A DNA stretch of 64,000 nt. It comes from Bacteroidota bacterium (GTDB lineage Bacteria; Bacteroidota; Bacteroidia; Bacteroidales; UBA4417). The notes under the pieces were generated by a model. That model made no database searches and was not told the DNA's origin. It saw nothing but the letters and a program-made list of their open reading frames with translations. A program made the translations under genes and the position numbers. The stretch's first letter is position 1. Every line of letters begins with the position of its first letter. Location: positions 70,645-134,644 of the forward strand of contig JACAAZ010000013.1 in the NCBI GenBank assembly GCA_013376995.1, in the 5' to 3' direction. Below are positions 17,619 to 28,236 of the stretch, piece after piece.

Positions 17619-20600
17619 ATGCTCAATCTTATCTTTAAAAAATTTGCGGGAGGAACTAAATCCGATCGTGATATCAAGTCGATCATGCCGGTGATCGAAA
17701 AAGCAAAGAAGGAATACGAAAGGATTTCCCAGCTAAGTAATGATGGCCTCAGGCAAATGACCCTCGAATTCCGCCGTCGTATTCAGGACTCAGTCATAGA
17801 TGAAGAAGAAAAAATGGCGGCTATCCGTGCCAGGATTGATACTGAGTTTGACATGGACATCGATGAAAAGGAAACTCTGTACAAACAGATAGATGAACTT
17901 GAGAAAGAGGCTTATGAGAAGACTCAGAAATCTCTTGACAACATCCTGCCTGAAGCATTTTCTGTAATCAAGGAGACTGCCAAAAGATTTAAGGAAAATG
18001 AGAATGTTATTGTAACGGCAACTGATTTTGACCGGGATCTTGCTGCGCGCAAGGACAGTGTTAATATTGTTGAAGATAAGGCACATTGGAGTAATCATTG
18101 GAGTGCAGGCGGAAACGTTATCACCTGGGATATGGTGCATTATGATGCCCAGCTAATTGGGGGAATGGTACTTCACCAGGGTAAGATCTCCGAAATGGCA
18201 ACCGGTGAAGGGAAAACGTTGGTCGCTACTTTGCCTATTTACCTCAACGCCTTACCTGGCAAGGGAGTTCATGTTGTAACTGTCAATGATTACCTTGCAA
18301 AACGTGACTCGGAATGGATGGGAGTACTTTTTGAATTCCATGGCCTGGTTATAGATTGTATCGACAAGCATGAGCCTAATTCGGAAGAGAGGCGCAAAGC
18401 TTATCTTGCTGATATTACCTACGGGACGAATAATGAATTTGGCTTCGATTACCTGCGTGATAACATGGCACGCAACCCTGAAGAGTTGGTTCAGCGTTCA
18501 CATAACTATGCTATTGTGGATGAGGTTGACTCTGTGCTTATTGATGATGCCCGAACTCCCCTTATTATTTCAGGGCCTACTCCAAAAGGTGAGAACCAGG
18601 AGTTTGAGCAGCTTAAGCCTGAAATATCAAGACTTTATAATGAGCAGCGCAACCTTGTAACCAAGCTTTTAGCTGAATCCAAGAGCCTGTTGACACCCGG
18701 GCCTGATGGCCAGATTTCTTCTGAAAATGAAAAGAAAGGTGGAGAACAGTTGTTGAGAGCAACCCGTGGGTTGCCCAAGCACAAACCAACCATCAAATTC
18801 CTGAGTGAGCCCGGGATGCGAACCTTGATGCAGAAGACTGAAAACTTCTACATGCAGGAACAATCCAAACATATGCATATCATTGATGATGAGTTGTTTT
18901 TCGTTATCGATGAGAAGAATAATTCAATCGAGTTAACTGACAAGGGCATCGATCTGATCACTAAGTCTTACCAGGATCCGAAATTCTATATTCTTCCAGA
19001 TGTTGGAGCCGAAATTGCTGAACTTGAAAGGAAAGCTCTTCCTGAAAAGGAGAAACTTGAAGCAAAGGCTGACTTGCTTAGTGATTATTCCATTAAGTCA
19101 GAGAGGATACATACCGTTAACCAGTTGCTGAAAGCTTATGCGTTGTTCGAGAAGGATGTTGAATATGTACTTATAGACAATAAGGTTAAGATTGTTGATG
19201 AGCAGACCGGACGTATCATGGAAGGCCGCAGGTACAGCGATGGACTTCACCAGGCAATTGAAGCAAAGGAAAATGTGAAGGTTGAAGCTGCAACTCAAAC
19301 TTATGCTACCATCACTCTGCAGAACTATTTCCGTATGTATAAAAAGCTGGCCGGTATGACCGGTACTGCTGAAACGGAAGCAGGTGAATTCTGGGATATC
19401 TATAAACTGGATGTTGTAGTGATTCCTACAAATCGCCCGGTTATACGTGCTGATAAGGATGACCTGGTATATAAGACCAAACGTGAGAAGTTCAATGCCG
19501 TTATTACAGAGATTAAGGAACTGGTTTCCAAAGGGCGTCCGGTGCTTGTAGGAACAACCTCTGTTGAAACCTCGGAGTTGTTGAGCAGGATGCTAACCCG
19601 TGACCGGATAGCGCATAATGTACTTAATGCAAAGTTGCACCAGAAGGAAGCCCAGATTGTAGCGGAAGCTGGTTTACCCGGTACTGTTACCATTGCTACA
19701 AACATGGCAGGCCGTGGTACTGACATCAAGCTTGGTCCCGGTGTTAAAGAGGCAGGCGGCCTTGCAATCCTCGGTACAGAGCGACATGATTCACGTCGTG
19801 TGGACAGGCAGTTACGCGGTCGTGCAGGTAGGCAGGGAGACCCCGGTTCGTCCCAGTTTTTTGTTTCACTGGAAGATGACCTGATGCGAATGTTCGGTTC
19901 CGAACGAATTGCAGGTATCATGGACAGGTTGGGATTAAAAGAAGGAGAAGTGATCCAGCACAGCATGATCACCAAGAGCATTGAAAGAGCACAGAAGAAG
20001 GTTGAAGAAAATAACTTCGGGATACGTAAACGTTTGCTGGAATATGACGATGTAATGAATTCGCAGCGTGAGGTAATATACAGCAAGCGCCGTCATGCAC
20101 TTTATGGCGAACGACTTGCATTGGATATTTCCAATATGATTTATGATTTAGGTGAAACTATCCTGACTGACAGCCTCGAACAAAATGATTTCGAGAATTT
20201 CAAGCTTGAACTTCTTACCAATCTTTCATCGGATTGCCCGTTTGCTGAAAAGGAATTTGGAAGTGGAAACAAGGAAAATCTTGCTGATAAGCTATTTGAA
20301 TTTACCTACAAGAATTACAAGGATAAATCCAACAGGATTGCAGAACAAACCTATCCAATCATCAGGGATGTTTACGAAAATAACCCGAGGTACCAGTTCA
20401 TAGCCATACCTATCACTGACGGAATAAAATCCATACAGGTTGCGCCCAGCTTGAAAAAAGCCTATGAGGACAGGGGCAAGGAAGTATTGCTTGCCATCGA
20501 GAAAGGAATTACCCTGGCAATTATTGATGATACATGGAAAGAGCATCTGCGGGAGATGGATGAACTCAGGCAGAGTGTACAATCGGCAACCTATGAGCAG

Positions 20601-20921
20601 AAAGATCCTCTGCTGATCTATAAATTTGAATCTTTCAGCCTGTTCAAAGACCTGGTTCAAAAAGTCAACAAAGAGATTGTATCATTCCTGATGCGTGCGA
20701 AGATTCCTTTGCATGAATCTGAGGAAGTACATGAAGCACATAAACCCCAGAGATCTGATCAGCGGTTGAGGGAGGAAAGGACAGATATTCTCAGTCAACG
20801 TACATCAGAAAACTCTGTGACAGGACCTGTAAGGGTTGAAAAGAAAGTTGGGCGGAATGATCCCTGTCCCTGTGGATCGGGCAAGAAGTATAAGGCCTGT
20901 CATGGGATGGATGAGGTTTAA
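17619..20921 (+). CDS. secA: Preprotein translocase ATPase SecA
   Basis: The motor of the Sec pathway, pushing unfolded proteins through SecYEG at the inner membrane. At 1100 residues it is longer than the 900-residue E. coli protein, mainly through insertions in the N-terminal region (residues 50-100) and around 340-430, as is usual in this phylum. Visible motifs: [14 protein letters not shown] (Walker A, about residue 190), [32 protein letters not shown] (DEAD box), [13 protein letters not shown] and [15 protein letters not shown]. The C-terminus ends in the zinc-binding [15 protein letters not shown] promoter and a possible twin operator lie upstream. Confidence 0.98.
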   Translation: MLNLIFKKFAGGTKSDRDIKSIMPVIEKAKKEYERISQLSNDGLRQMTLEFRRRIQDSVIDEEEKMAAIRARIDTEFDMDIDEKETLYKQIDELEKEAYEKTQKSLDNILPEAFSVIKETAKRFKENENVIVTATDFDRDLAARKDSVNIVEDKAHWSNHWSAGGNVITWDMVHYDAQLIGGMVLHQGKISEMATGEGKTLVATLPIYLNALPGKGVHVVTVNDYLAKRDSEWMGVLFEFHGLVIDCIDKHEPNSEERRKAYLADITYGTNNEFGFDYLRDNMARNPEELVQRSHNYAIVDEVDSVLIDDARTPLIISGPTPKGENQEFEQLKPEISRLYNEQRNLVTKLLAESKSLLTPGPDGQISSENEKKGGEQLLRATRGLPKHKPTIKFLSEPGMRTLMQKTENFYMQEQSKHMHIIDDELFFVIDEKNNSIELTDKGIDLITKSYQDPKFYILPDVGAEIAELERKALPEKEKLEAKADLLSDYSIKSERIHTVNQLLKAYALFEKDVEYVLIDNKVKIVDEQTGRIMEGRRYSDGLHQAIEAKENVKVEAATQTYATITLQNYFRMYKKLAGMTGTAETEAGEFWDIYKLDVVVIPTNRPVIRADKDDLVYKTKREKFNAVITEIKELVSKGRPVLVGTTSVETSELLSRMLTRDRIAHNVLNAKLHQKEAQIVAEAGLPGTVTIATNMAGRGTDIKLGPGVKEAGGLAILGTERHDSRRVDRQLRGRAGRQGDPGSSQFFVSLEDDLMRMFGSERIAGIMDRLGLKEGEVIQHSMITKSIERAQKKVEENNFGIRKRLLEYDDVMNSQREVIYSKRRHALYGERLALDISNMIYDLGETILTDSLEQNDFENFKLELLTNLSSDCPFAEKEFGSGNKENLADKLFEFTYKNYKDKSNRIAEQTYPIIRDVYENNPRYQFIAIPITDGIKSIQVAPSLKKAYEDRGKEVLLAIEKGITLAIIDDTWKEHLREMDELRQSVQSATYEQKDPLLIYKFESFSLFKDLVQKVNKEIVSFLMRAKIPLHESEEVHEAHKPQRSDQRLREERTDILSQRTSENSVTGPVRVEKKVGRNDPCPCGSGKKYKACHGMDEV

Positions 20922-20953
20922 ATCAGGATTCATTATGTGATTAACTGATCAAT

Positions 20954-21676
20954 ATGCTGAATATGAAATATAAAAGATTGCTTCTTAAGTTGAGTGGTGA
21001 ATCATTGGCCGGCAGCAGCGGCAGTGGATTTGATACAGAGATGTTGTCGCTGTATGCTAATGAAATTAAGTCAGTTGTGAGTTCTGGTGCTGAAGTAGCA
21101 GTAGTTTTGGGCGGCGGGAATATCTTCAGGGGATTGAAAGGAAATAATGTGGGAATCGACCGGGTTAAAGGTGATTATATGGGCATGCTCGCTACAGTGA
21201 TCAACAGTATAGCCCTGCAATCTGCACTTTCATCTGTAGGTATAAAAGCCAGGGTTCTTTCTGGCCTTGCCGTTGACCCTGTTGCAGAAAAAGCCTCTGG
21301 CCCCAGGGCAGTCGAAAGTCTTGAACAGGGAGAAGTCGTAATTCTTGCCGGGGGAACTGGTAATCCTTTTTTTACTACGGATTCAGCAGCTGCTTTAAGA
21401 GCAGTTGAAATTCATGCAGATTTGCTTCTAAAAGGAACTAGGGTTGACGGGGTTTATACTGCCGACCCGGAAAAGGATCCTAAAGCAGTAAAATATGATT
21501 ATCTGAGTTTTGATGAAGCTTATGCAAAAGGCTTAAACATTATGGACCTCACTGCTTTCACTCTCTGCAAGGAAAACAATCTGCCTGTAATTGTATTTGA
21601 TGTTCACCAGGCAGGAAACTTAAAGAGGATTGTGGATGGGGAAAAAGTAGGAACCCTTGTTCACTCAAATTCATAA
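20954..21676 (+). CDS. pyrH: UMP kinase
   Basis: Phosphorylates UMP to UDP. This is the bacterial hexameric amino-acid-kinase-fold enzyme, not the eukaryotic type. The 240-residue protein has LLKLSGESLAG at the N-terminus, VVLGGGNIFRG, the TGNPFFTTDSAAALRA signature, and TRVDGVYTADPEKDP. ATGs at 20954 and 20963 are both in frame; the second (MKYKRLLLKLSG) fits the family start better. It is followed by frr, the conserved pyrH-frr order. Confidence 0.96.
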   Translation: MLNMKYKRLLLKLSGESLAGSSGSGFDTEMLSLYANEIKSVVSSGAEVAVVLGGGNIFRGLKGNNVGIDRVKGDYMGMLATVINSIALQSALSSVGIKARVLSGLAVDPVAEKASGPRAVESLEQGEVVILAGGTGNPFFTTDSAAALRAVEIHADLLLKGTRVDGVYTADPEKDPKAVKYDYLSFDEAYAKGLNIMDLTAFTLCKENNLPVIVFDVHQAGNLKRIVDGEKVGTLVHSNS

Positions 21677-21738
21677 AAACTTCTATTCTTTCAATTGGAT
21701 TTATACGCCTTTCTGTAGCAAAAAGACTCAATATTGAT

Positions 21739-21746
21739 TAGATTTG
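21739..21746 (+). promoter_or_regulatory. -7 element upstream of frr
   Basis: TAGATTTG, a perfect TAnnTTTG match 23 bases before the frr ATG, so frr may be transcribed separately from pyrH. No clear -33 TTG/TTTG. Confidence 0.45.
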
Positions 21747-21769
21747 CCAACGTTTAAATTTTAGGAAGT

Positions 21770-22333
21770 ATGACCGAAGATGCTCTTTTTATCCTGGAAG
21801 AAATGAAAGAAGGCATGACTCATGCAATTTCGCACCTGGAAAAGGAATTTCATAAATTCCGTACAGGGAAAGCCAGTCCGCAGATGCTGGAAGGAGTAAA
21901 AGTTGATTATTATGGTAACCCGACAGCTGTTGATAAGGTGGCAAACATCAATACCCCGGATCCCAGGCAGATAGTAGTTCAGCCCTGGGAGAAAAGTATG
22001 CTGGCGCCAATTGCTAAAGCTATACTGGATGCAAACCTGGGATTTAATCCCCAAAATAACGGTGAGATTTTAAGAATCAATGTTCCGCCTCTCACCGAGG
22101 AGCGCCGACGGGATATGGTAAAGAAAGCTAAGGCTGAAGCTGAATTGGCGAAGGTAGCTATTCGGAATATCAGGCGCACCGCTGTTGATGATGCCAAAAA
22201 GCTTGAAAAAGGTGGCCTTCCGGAAGATGAGGTGAAGGTACTTGAAAAGGATATCCAGCACTTAACGGATCAATTTATCGCACAAGTAGATAAGGTGCTG
22301 GAAGTCAAGGAAAAAGACATTATGACCGTGTAG
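21770..22333 (+). CDS. frr: Ribosome-recycling factor
   Basis: Splits post-termination ribosomes together with EF-G. The 187-residue length and the sequence are typical: FRTGKASPQMLEGVKVDYYGNPTAV, then INVPPLTEERRRDMVKKAKAEAE, and RNIRRTAVDDAKKLEK near the C-terminus. The last 14 bases overlap, tail to tail, the 3' end of the histidine kinase gene on the other strand. Confidence 0.97.
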   Translation: MTEDALFILEEMKEGMTHAISHLEKEFHKFRTGKASPQMLEGVKVDYYGNPTAVDKVANINTPDPRQIVVQPWEKSMLAPIAKAILDANLGFNPQNNGEILRINVPPLTEERRRDMVKKAKAEAELAKVAIRNIRRTAVDDAKKLEKGGLPEDEVKVLEKDIQHLTDQFIAQVDKVLEVKEKDIMTV

Positions 22334-23474
22334 GCTCCATCTTTTCGATCAATTCCATATTATTATGAGGCAGTGACAACGTAAATACGGATCCTGCTCC
22401 TACGGAACTTTGGACATTTATTGTCCCGTTATTTTTCTCAATAAACTCTTTTACGAGCAACAGCCCAAGGCCTGTTCCTTTTTCATTGGCTGTCCCCAAT
22501 GTGCCAGATTTCTTTTCCGGGTGGAACAGATTCTGAATATTTTCAGGAGGTATTCCTATACCTGAATCTGAAATATGGAGCTTTACCAATTCCGGCCTCA
22601 ATTCGGCATCAATATGTATACTTCCGTGATGCGGTGTAAATTTCACTGCATTTGAGAGCAGGTTTATAATACAAGTGCTGATCATTTCATGATCTGCATA
22701 AACTTTAGTCCCTTCTTTCAGTGAAGTGGTGACGCTTATATTTTTCCGGATAGCTGCGTTCTGAACTAAACAGATTGCTTCATTTACAGGTTGAAGAAGG
22801 TCAAATTCCTGCGGGCTCATCTCCAGTTTCCCTGTTTGCGATCGTACCCATTTCATCAGGTTTTCGAGAAGATGATCTGCACTAATACAGCCATCATTGA
22901 TATATTTGAGGTATTTCCCCCTTTCTTCTTCAGTTATTTCCAGTGTAGGGTCCATCAGCAGTTCCGACAATCCTGTTATTGCAGAAATTGGATTTTTCAA
23001 ATCATGAGAAATGATAGACAGGAACTTGTCCTTCGATTCGTTGGCCAATTGCAAAGCGATTGCTTTTTGCTCTATCTGGTTGCTGAATTCGGAAAGAGAA
23101 TGATTGGCTTTTTTAATTTTCCGGCGGGAGTGATGAAGTGTAATGAAGATCATTGCTATCAGCAAAAGGATGATCACTATCCCCATAGCAATGAGGTGAT
23201 GCTGCTGTTCATTTTCCTTTTTTAGCTTTTCATGCTCTTTTAATTGATTATCAGAGTTTATAGCTTCCGGAATTATTGCTTTTTCAGCGTCAACAGAAGT
23301 ATTCAGGTTAACTATACTGGTAATTTCAGCCAGACGGTAAACCAGAGATTCACATTGTTCGAAATTTACAGGAATTTGATAAGTGGATTTAGACCCCTGA
23401 AATAAGAATCTATCTGCCAAATAACCGGAAATGGAAATCAATAAACCAAGAATCAGAAAGACTTTTACTTTCAT
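22320..23474 (-). CDS. Membrane-bound sensor histidine kinase (orphan)
   Basis: A 384-residue kinase: an N-terminal hydrophobic helix (residues 5-20), about 70 residues outside the membrane with no recognisable sensor domain, and a second membrane helix at about 94-113. A short coiled coil follows, then HisKA with the phospho-acceptor His157 in FLSIISHDLKNP. The ATPase domain has the N box CIINLLSNAVKFT, G1 SDSGIGIPPE and G2 GTGLGLLLVKEF. No response regulator is adjacent, so its partner is unknown. It overlaps frr by 14 bases at the 3' end. Confidence 0.88.
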   Translation of the reverse strand: MKVKVFLILGLLISISGYLADRFLFQGSKSTYQIPVNFEQCESLVYRLAEITSIVNLNTSVDAEKAIIPEAINSDNQLKEHEKLKKENEQQHHLIAMGIVIILLLIAMIFITLHHSRRKIKKANHSLSEFSNQIEQKAIALQLANESKDKFLSIISHDLKNPISAITGLSELLMDPTLEITEEERGKYLKYINDGCISADHLLENLMKWVRSQTGKLEMSPQEFDLLQPVNEAICLVQNAAIRKNISVTTSLKEGTKVYADHEMISTCIINLLSNAVKFTPHHGSIHIDAELRPELVKLHISDSGIGIPPENIQNLFHPEKKSGTLGTANEKGTGLGLLLVKEFIEKNNGTINVQSSVGAGSVFTLSLPHNNMELIEKMEPTRS

Positions 23475-23678
23475 TTTTTATCCAAGTTGTGCAAGCATTC
23501 TTCCTCAATTATCACGGGTGTTTTCGAATAGCCAGTTATATCAATAGTTCCGGCTAATTCATTGCTTGCAGGCAGTAATCCAAGAGTGAGTGAGTTATAT
23601 ATATTTATGTTCGATATGCTTATTTGTAATAGTGGTTGGGAAAATAATAACCGGTAAAACTTTACAGCATCAATAAAA

Positions 23679-25508
23679 TTAATGGAATGCAGGGAGGATG
23701 TATTGCCAGATGAGGTTAATTTCGGCCTGCATATTACCAACGTTGGCGGTTACAGCAATAACTGCATCCTTATCAGGAACAACAATGATAAATTGGCCAT
23801 TTGCCCCATCTGCCCTGTATGCGTTAAACCTGCAGCGCCACATCTGGTAACAGTACCCCTGGAGCCAGTCGCTCTCTGATACCGGGGTTCCCGGGCTGCT
23901 CCATTGTGGAGACTGGTTGATTTTAGCCGTAGTGGCTTCCTTGATCCAGGAAGACGGCATTGATTGCTTCCCGTTCCATTTTCCTTGTTGAATAAAGAAC
24001 TGCCCCATTTTGGCCATATCCTCCGTCTTTATATATAACCCCCATCCTCCGGTGTTGATACCTGTCGGGCTTTCTTCCCATTTGACCCCGGTTATACCAA
24101 GCGGCCGGAAAAGCCTGGGATAGAGATAATCGATCAGTTTTTCTCCTGTAACTCTTTGAATGATAGCTGAAAGCATATAAGTGTTTATACTGCAATACAG
24201 GAAATGAGTACCAGGTTTATAAGGAATTGGTGCCGAAAGAAACATTTGCTCCCAATTCCCTTGTTGAGCCCTGATTCCAGGTGAAGGATCATTTGCAAAT
24301 CCTGCAGACATAGTTAACAGATCGCGAATTTCCAGGTTGGCCAGGTTCGGAGATATAGTATCAGGAAGTAATTCGGGGAAATAGTAGATGACTTTATCCG
24401 TTAGTTTCAATCTTTTTTCAGTGACGGCAAAGCCAATAGCAGTAGCAGTGAAGCATTTACTGACCGAGTACATCAGGTGTGGTTTTCGGGCAGAATTGTC
24501 ACCAAACCATTTTTCGAAAATAACATTACCATGCCGAAGGATCATAATGCTGTGGATATCCTGGTTACTATCTGAAATGGCTTTCAAATAATTTTGAACA
24601 CTTGAGGGGTCAAATTGAACTGATTCAGGAGTACTTCGCTTTAAGGCTTTCGTGATATCATTATAGCTTACCAGTTCAATATTCTTAGCATGGATAGCCG
24701 TTTTGACTTTCTCGCTTGTAAATAATTCCGTGACTCCCTGGCGATCAGCAGCTACTCCTTCATAACCAATATGATGAACAGCTTTCATCTCAGCATCATC
24801 ATAGGCAGGATGGTCGAGGAAGATGTAGGCTTTACCCGCCTCGAGTTTATCAAGCATTTTCGTAAAACTGGTTTCCTTATCAGCAGATGTTTTGGATGGG
24901 CCATCGTACCCAACTGGTATCAATCCATACTTTGCTTCAGATTGCCCGCAGATATGAGCCAGATTATATTCCCTGGCTAGTTTGTCTACCATCGCTTCAA
25001 CTTTGGGATCGAAATCAGTAGCTCCCATATGGCCTGACAAATGACTCAACTGGGGTATGTTTTTAAGGGCCATCTCGATCTGCGCCCTGAACTCCTTTTC
25101 AATCTCTTTTAATTCCCATTTGTGTTCTACTACAGAAAGTCCGGGATAAGTGGCAGTTGGTTTTAAACGGGGAAGAAAATATCCATTTTTATCTGTCAGA
25201 CTTGGACAATGAGTCAGCGGCCTCCATTTAATATTATCCCATTCGCTTGTAATAGCAAGGTGGAGGCCAACATCAATGCCTGGATTCTCTTTTAGTAACT
25301 TAGCAGCCTCCGGGAACCATGGTGCAACTGTCATCACCTCGATACTGGTTTCAATTCCATTTTTATAACATTCAACGCAGGCCCTGTTGCTACTTTGGGT
25401 TGATCCCATATCATCTCCACGGATTATTAGCCTGGGATGATTTACAACCTGTGCCTGGATCCATAGTGTTGTACAAATGATGAAGAGAGAGAGTAAGTAT
25501 TTTTTCAT
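23679..25508 (-). CDS. Secreted fusion: ChbG/HpnK-type deacetylase plus beta-lactamase-fold serine hydrolase
   Basis: A 609-residue exported protein with signal peptide MKKYLLSLFIICTTLWIQAQ. I place the start at ATG 25508, since the upstream in-frame codons overlap the radical SAM gene and lack coding character. Residues 21 to about 290 resemble the YdjC/ChbG/HpnK carbohydrate deacetylases: metal-binding Asp pair in RGDDMG (32-33), VGLHLAIT, and HLSGHMG. Residues from about 300 match class C beta-lactamase/esterase proteins: nucleophile in S348-V-S-K351 (SxxK), LEIRDLLTMSAGF, a Y-C-S motif in place of YxN, and ADGANGQF near the C-terminus. It may deacetylate and then hydrolyse a sugar or peptidoglycan-derived substrate. 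Substrate unknown. Confidence 0.82.
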   Translation of the reverse strand: MKKYLLSLFIICTTLWIQAQVVNHPRLIIRGDDMGSTQSSNRACVECYKNGIETSIEVMTVAPWFPEAAKLLKENPGIDVGLHLAITSEWDNIKWRPLTHCPSLTDKNGYFLPRLKPTATYPGLSVVEHKWELKEIEKEFRAQIEMALKNIPQLSHLSGHMGATDFDPKVEAMVDKLAREYNLAHICGQSEAKYGLIPVGYDGPSKTSADKETSFTKMLDKLEAGKAYIFLDHPAYDDAEMKAVHHIGYEGVAADRQGVTELFTSEKVKTAIHAKNIELVSYNDITKALKRSTPESVQFDPSSVQNYLKAISDSNQDIHSIMILRHGNVIFEKWFGDNSARKPHLMYSVSKCFTATAIGFAVTEKRLKLTDKVIYYFPELLPDTISPNLANLEIRDLLTMSAGFANDPSPGIRAQQGNWEQMFLSAPIPYKPGTHFLYCSINTYMLSAIIQRVTGEKLIDYLYPRLFRPLGITGVKWEESPTGINTGGWGLYIKTEDMAKMGQFFIQQGKWNGKQSMPSSWIKEATTAKINQSPQWSSPGTPVSESDWLQGYCYQMWRCRFNAYRADGANGQFIIVVPDKDAVIAVTANVGNMQAEINLIWQYILPAFH

Positions 25509-25569
25509 GATACTAATCCTTTTTGAAAGGGAATGATTTGGATAAATTTTGCAACTGACTTTAAAGGGT

Positions 25570-26568
25570 TCATAATCCTTCATTACAATTCCTGCATATT
25601 TCAATGGTTTTCCTGCAGGAAAATATATTACGCCTGAAGTCCTTGTAAGGTGGTTGCTGCCAGATTTCACTGAACGAGTATTCATTAAGATCTCCCATAG
25701 CGTGGCTGGCATCCTTGTCGAAACAGCAAGGCAGTACTTTTCCATCCCATGTAATGACAGCTGCATGCCAGAGCCTGTGGCATCTGTTGGGGAGTTTCCC
25801 CTTTATCACCGGCTTACCAGTTTCGTCAGGTTTATATCTTGATTTTTCTTCAAGGTTGGTAAGGAACTGACTGGATTCAGGATGATAGAGTTGTGCACTT
25901 TTCAAGGTCAGTTTATCAACATTCATTTCCCTGGAAAAAGCTTTCAAACCAGTTAGCTGATGTTCATTTGTCTTCAGCACGAGGAATTGCAGTTCGACAA
26001 ATGGTTTTCTTGAGTGTAGTTCTTCTTTCCACCTGATGATATTCTGAATTCCGCTCAAAACCTTAGTTATATTTCCACCAACGCGGTATTTTTCATAGGT
26101 TTCCTGGTCCAGTCCATCCAGAGAGATAATCAGGCGATCGAGCCCGGATTCTACAAGTTGCCTGGCATTATCATCGTCCAGGAAATGCCCGTTAGTGGAG
26201 GTGGCTACAAAGATTCTTTTCGTCCTGGCATACTTTACCATTTCAATGAATTCCCGGTTAAGAGTGGGTTCTCCCTGGAAATAAAGTGTAAGGTAGATAA
26301 GATGTTTGCTTAGCGGATCAAGGAATTGGATAAAGGTTTCCAGTGAAAGATTTCCTGTTGGGCGTGTGAATTGCCTCAGTCCTGATGGGCATTCGGGGCA
26401 GCGTAGGTTGCAGGATGTTGTAGGCTCGATGGAGATTGACCAGGGGAGTCCTGACACCCTTGGTTTTCCGCTGACAAGGCTAAAATAGTAGGAACCCTCA
26501 TTTTTCAGGAAGTTGGTTATCCTGGTTAAATTCAAGGCCGATATATAGCTTGAAATATAGCCTGTCAT
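25570..26568 (-). CDS. Radical SAM / SPASM-domain protein
   Basis: A 332-residue protein with the radical SAM cluster motif Cys53-x3-Cys57-x2-Cys60 (TTSCNLRCPEC) and the TIM-barrel landmarks LYFQGEPTLN and LIISLDGLDQETYEKYR. A C-terminal SPASM-type Cys-rich segment (VLPCCFDKD, then CRKTIEICRNC) binds auxiliary clusters. SPASM enzymes modify peptides or small molecules; related proteins with this architecture are common in Bacteroidota and many lack a known substrate. No RiPP precursor is apparent nearby. The deacetylase fusion follows 61 bases downstream on the same strand. Confidence 0.88.
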   Translation of the reverse strand: MTGYISSYISALNLTRITNFLKNEGSYYFSLVSGKPRVSGLPWSISIEPTTSCNLRCPECPSGLRQFTRPTGNLSLETFIQFLDPLSKHLIYLTLYFQGEPTLNREFIEMVKYARTKRIFVATSTNGHFLDDDNARQLVESGLDRLIISLDGLDQETYEKYRVGGNITKVLSGIQNIIRWKEELHSRKPFVELQFLVLKTNEHQLTGLKAFSREMNVDKLTLKSAQLYHPESSQFLTNLEEKSRYKPDETGKPVIKGKLPNRCHRLWHAAVITWDGKVLPCCFDKDASHAMGDLNEYSFSEIWQQPPYKDFRRNIFSCRKTIEICRNCNEGL

Positions 26569-26601
26569 TTTTAATGCAGAATAAGAATGGTTTTATAGAA
26601 G

Positions 26602-26609
26602 CAAATGTA
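26602..26609 (-). promoter_or_regulatory. -7 element upstream of the radical SAM gene
   Basis: Minus-strand bases 26609-26602 read TACATTTG, a perfect TAnnTTTG, 33 bases before the ATG. No clear -33 element. Confidence 0.45.
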
Positions 26610-26649
26610 ATGGAACCTTAATTCTTTAGGAGGATATGCTTATTCATTG

Positions 26650-28212
26650 CTACTTATTTACCATAAATTTCCTGGCAAATGTTCCACTTTTAAATTTAAT
26701 TCTCAGTAGATAAAACCCGGCAGAATAGGATTTAAGTTCTATGGATGAGGATATTATACCAGGTTCAGTGGAGGTGAAAACTGTTTTACCAAAGGAATCG
26801 ATTATCTCGGTCAGCTGCAATTCACTATTCACGTTGCTCCTGATTGAAATGTAACCCGAGGATGGATTTGGATAGATATCAATATCATTTTGCTGTTCTT
26901 TTTCCGGCAAACCACCTATGAATGAAACACAACCATTTTCAGAACTGATAGTTGGCTCAGAGATCGTGCAAGGAGCTGATAAAAAGGATCCTGCATCAAC
27001 TGCTGTGAAAGTTGTATCCTTGGATGATACGGAGAGAGCCGATTGTTGAGGAAATCCATCTGAAAGGCAGGCATACCCATTTTCGCCTGCTGAATCTGCC
27101 CTGATTATTCCGATATGTGGTAAATAATGCAAGGGTTGCTTTACACCTAATAAAGGCCCGTTCCCAATAATCAGCATGCTTTTGTCAGTGCATTCGGCCA
27201 TGTCAACAGCGTCCATAAAAGGGGACCTGGACCAGATGGTATTTCCGGAAGGGTCTATTTTTCGCATCTCTCCACTATGAACCATGATAAAGTTGCCGTC
27301 AGATAATTTGTGGATCCTGATTTGCTGATTATTTGAAATACCCCCACTATAAAAACCTGTATATGTCTTCGACCAAAGTATATTACCTAGCAGGTCCGTT
27401 TTTGATAAAATCACATCTCCATTGTAAGCATCCATTTTCATGCAAACAAGAAATCCATCCTGAATTGCTTCAACATCAAAAGCATAGAGGTTTGTTGTGG
27501 TACTGCAGCTTAGCTTTCTTCCCCAGGAAATATTTCCTTCGGCATCCAGTTTGACCAGCGATGCGTAACCATAGTAAGGTGTATTCTGTTGTGCGAAACC
27601 GGCAAGGATAAAGCCATTATCCTGTGTTGGCCGGATTCCATTTCCTTCGCCTGAGTCCAGTGACGTCAGTAATTTCCCCCATACAAAGTTTCCCATTTGA
27701 CTCAATTTGCAAACAAACTGCTGGTTATAGGGGGGAATGTTAATACTGGTATATCCGCAGATAACAAATCCTTTATCTGGTGTTTCCTTTAATGAGGTAA
27801 TAGTCAGGTTGTATCCAAAATTCACTCCTTTTGTCCAGATTGTGTCACCCGATTCAGCGACCTTAGCTATTAAAAGGATATCATGTTCCAGGACCTGATC
27901 ATAGAAATTCCCTGCAAATAAATAATTGGAATCCGAGGTTGGGATTAATTCAGTGAAGGAAGATTGTGTTGAGGTTTGTGATAGCTTCAATTGCCTTTTC
28001 CAGAGAATAGTTCCTTCAGAATCTGTTTTAAGAAAAAGTGAATTATAGGCTTTCTGGCCTGAAATTACGAATCCACCATCCTTTGACGTGACGACAGAAC
28101 TTGCTGTCATAGATTCATTATCGTCGAAAAATACTCTAGCTTTTGGCTGAGCGCCTACTGTTGATGCAGACAAGAGGATAACTGACAAAATAAGTAAATC
28201 AAATTTTTGCAT
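26650..28212 (-). CDS. T9SS-exported beta-propeller-like protein
   Basis: A 520-residue secreted protein with signal peptide from M at 28212 (MQKFDLLILSVILLSAS, then AQ). At least six repeats of about 50 residues of the form GGFVISG...LKTDSEGTILWKR occur between residues 20 and 380, a propeller-like pattern. The C-terminus is a T9SS type A sorting domain: IYPNPSSGYISI, then GFYLLRIKF and RKFMVNK. Such proteins are exported across the outer membrane and anchored or released by the PorU sortase. No catalytic domain is visible; probably a structural or binding surface protein. Confidence 0.82.
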   Translation of the reverse strand: MQKFDLLILSVILLSASTVGAQPKARVFFDDNESMTASSVVTSKDGGFVISGQKAYNSLFLKTDSEGTILWKRQLKLSQTSTQSSFTELIPTSDSNYLFAGNFYDQVLEHDILLIAKVAESGDTIWTKGVNFGYNLTITSLKETPDKGFVICGYTSINIPPYNQQFVCKLSQMGNFVWGKLLTSLDSGEGNGIRPTQDNGFILAGFAQQNTPYYGYASLVKLDAEGNISWGRKLSCSTTTNLYAFDVEAIQDGFLVCMKMDAYNGDVILSKTDLLGNILWSKTYTGFYSGGISNNQQIRIHKLSDGNFIMVHSGEMRKIDPSGNTIWSRSPFMDAVDMAECTDKSMLIIGNGPLLGVKQPLHYLPHIGIIRADSAGENGYACLSDGFPQQSALSVSSKDTTFTAVDAGSFLSAPCTISEPTISSENGCVSFIGGLPEKEQQNDIDIYPNPSSGYISIRSNVNSELQLTEIIDSFGKTVFTSTEPGIISSSIELKSYSAGFYLLRIKFKSGTFARKFMVNK

Positions 28213-28236
28213 AGGGATAAGGTTTAGGCAATAAAA

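Noticed and set aside
23471..23740. 89-residue minus-strand ORF ending in an ATGA overlap with the histidine kinase start
   Set aside because: The overlap is suggestive, but its first 62 bases lie inside the deacetylase-fusion gene, it has no recognisable domain, and there is no promoter. I treat it as chance.
25509..25766. N-terminal extension of the deacetylase-fusion ORF
   Set aside because: It overlaps the radical SAM gene in another frame and precedes a clear signal peptide, so the start is at 25508.
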